Shown here piece after piece: positions 62,884 through 64,000 of a DNA stretch of 64,000 nucleotides (positions are counted from its first letter, which is position 1; every line of letters starts with the position of its first letter). The notes below the pieces were generated by a model, which worked only from the letters and a program-made list of their open reading frames with translations, was not told the origin of the DNA and did no database searches. The position numbers and the translations under genes are program-made. Origin of the DNA: Collimonas humicola. GTDB taxonomy: Bacteria; Pseudomonadota; Gammaproteobacteria; Burkholderiales; Burkholderiaceae_D. The stretch is taken from assembly GCF_018304945.1 (NCBI RefSeq), contig NZ_JAGQEE010000002.1, positions 558,001 through 622,000 of the forward strand, written 5' to 3'.

Positions 62884-63772
62884 CGGCAGGTTCCGCCGGC
62901 AAGAAGTCGGCAGCCTGGCGCGTCACTGTGCCGCTATCCAGCCAGGCCAGCGATTCCAGCCACAGACTGTCGCTGAAGCGATCGTGGAAAAATGCGAAAT
63001 GGCCGATTTCGGCCAGCGCCAGCTCTTGCGGCCGGACCACTACATGGGTGCGCTCGCTGCCGCGGTAGTGGCGCAGCAGCCGCAGCACGGCGGACGGGGT
63101 GCCGAAGTCGTCGTCGCTGATGCTGTAGGCCAGCAGCGGGCAACGCAGCTGCGGGAACAAACGGCCGGCGCCGGCCGGCGCCAGGCGCGCGCGGCGGAAC
63201 GCCCATTCATACGCGACGCCGGCCGGCAAGTCTTCCAGCCAGCCCAGCCGGCGCCCGGGAAAGTAACCGGCCAGCGCCGTCGCCAGCGGCATCAGCACAT
63301 GCCACTTCAGCAGCATGCGAAAGCGCGCGCGGGCGGCGTAGTCCTGCCAGTAGGCGAACTGCGCCGCCACCGTCAGCATGCGGTCGATGCGGCCGCCGGA
63401 AGCGCTGAAGCCTGGCAGCACGCCGCCTATGCTGTGGCCGACCACGGCGATGCCGGCATCGGGAAAATTCTTGATCACCCATTGCAGGATGCCTTCGAAA
63501 TCCTTGCTGCCCCAGTCGAACTTGCTGGCCTTCAGGCTGCGCAGCGAAAGCGGCCGCGAGGCGCCGATGCCGCGGTAGTCATAGGTGACGGCGAGATAGC
63601 CATGGGCTGCCAGGAAGCGGGCGTAGCGCGCATAGTAGCTGGCCTTGACGCCGGTGGCGCAATTGATGATCGCCACTCTTTGCGGCAGCTGCAGCCGGTC
63701 GGAGTAGTGCAAGGTGGCGGCCAGTGGATAGCCATCGGTGGCGGTGATCCGGGTGGGGGATTCGATCTGCAT
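62858..63772 (-). CDS. Alpha/beta hydrolase
   Basis: 304 residues. Strand and nucleophile elbow GHSIGGVLPG with Ser, YDYRGIGASRP before it, and the EIGHFAFFHDRF stretch with the catalytic His. The acid is probably Asp in SISDDDFG. The ORF extends upstream of 63772; I chose the ATG there because GAGG lies 5 bp before it. Substrate unknown; some such proteins hydrolyse small esters or lipids. Confidence 0.82.
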   Translation of the reverse strand: MQIESPTRITATDGYPLAATLHYSDRLQLPQRVAIINCATGVKASYYARYARFLAAHGYLAVTYDYRGIGASRPLSLRSLKASKFDWGSKDFEGILQWVIKNFPDAGIAVVGHSIGGVLPGFSASGGRIDRMLTVAAQFAYWQDYAARARFRMLLKWHVLMPLATALAGYFPGRRLGWLEDLPAGVAYEWAFRRARLAPAGAGRLFPQLRCPLLAYSISDDDFGTPSAVLRLLRHYRGSERTHVVVRPQELALAEIGHFAFFHDRFSDSLWLESLAWLDSGTVTRQAADFLPAEPAAKASVLPL

Positions 63773-63875
63773 TTGTCCTCGAACTGCGGCTCTGTAAGTC
63801 ATCGATTGTAGAGAGCAAAAGGCGCGGGCATAAGGTATGCTGCCATCATCTCTTTGTTGAGCATGACTCACCAAT

Positions 63876-64000
63876 ATGAACAATCTCGACGCCAATTCGC
63901 TGATCATCTTCCATCATGTCGCCAGCGGCGGCAGCCTGACCAAGGCCGCCGAGGCGCTGGGGCTGTCGCGTTCCGCGCTCAGCCACCGTATCAAGGCGAT
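63876..64000 (+). CDS. LysR-family regulator (partial, N-terminal)
   Basis: The first 41 codons (MNNLDANSLIIFHHVASGGSLT... LGLSRSALSHRIK) are the helix-turn-helix of a LysR protein; the rest lies outside the window. Divergent from the hydrolase, which may be its target. Confidence 0.85.
   Translation, partial: MNNLDANSLIIFHHVASGGSLTKAAEALGLSRSALSHRIKA

Overview
The window is high-GC, gene-dense DNA of a free-living betaproteobacterium. The gene families (DUF4148 repeats, DUF2339/DUF3999 pair, MocR-controlled beta-alanine genes, Gram-negative porin) and codon use fit Burkholderiales, most likely Oxalobacteraceae such as Collimonas. That assignment is inferred from gene content only. No rRNA, CRISPR array, prophage structural genes or insertion sequence was seen.

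Layout. 1-7000: partial 2OG-Fe(II) oxygenase, then a GntR/FCD regulator divergent from an aminotransferase / MFS transporter / FAD-FeS oxidoreductase operon, with two copies of an operator-like sequence. 7035-16831: a large RNA-repair locus. The gene rtcR (sigma-54 activator with a CARF-like sensor domain) is divergent from rsr (Ro60/TROVE), a four-member array of Y-RNA-like non-coding RNAs, rtcB, rtcA, an HNH endonuclease, a second rtcB and a 58-residue basic protein; an RlaP-type nucleotidyltransferase follows rtcR. A near-perfect sigma-54 promoter precedes rsr, and the second rtcB has its own leader with a short upstream ORF and an attenuator-like terminator. 17000-34500: housekeeping and metabolic genes (DUF2339/DUF3999, CPBP protease, AI-2E transporter, cysS-thpR, beta-alanine transaminase/mmsA with MocR).

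34547-42500 is an AT-richer accessory island between two terminators that share an unusual hairpin core. It holds a frameshifted gene and a six-gene, same-strand operon: DUF5131 (Gp37/Gp68, three-Cys motif), two TcmP-like proteins, a GHKL-type ATPase, a 748-residue protein with a phosphoribosyltransferase-like segment and a formiminotransferase-cyclodeaminase-like protein. I know of no described system with this composition; conflict or defence is an inference from the families and context.

42700-64000 returns to ordinary chromosomal genes: DUF4148, TetR regulators with visible operators, a porin / YfcC carrier / N-formylglutamate amidohydrolase / IclR cluster, GH18, GNAT, LysR regulators, HU, folE, and others.

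The two places most worth attention are the Y-RNA array (11999-12479), where four RNAs share a covarying two-stem core and at least two carry circularly permuted tRNA mimics opened at different points, and the six-gene island operon (35123-42470).
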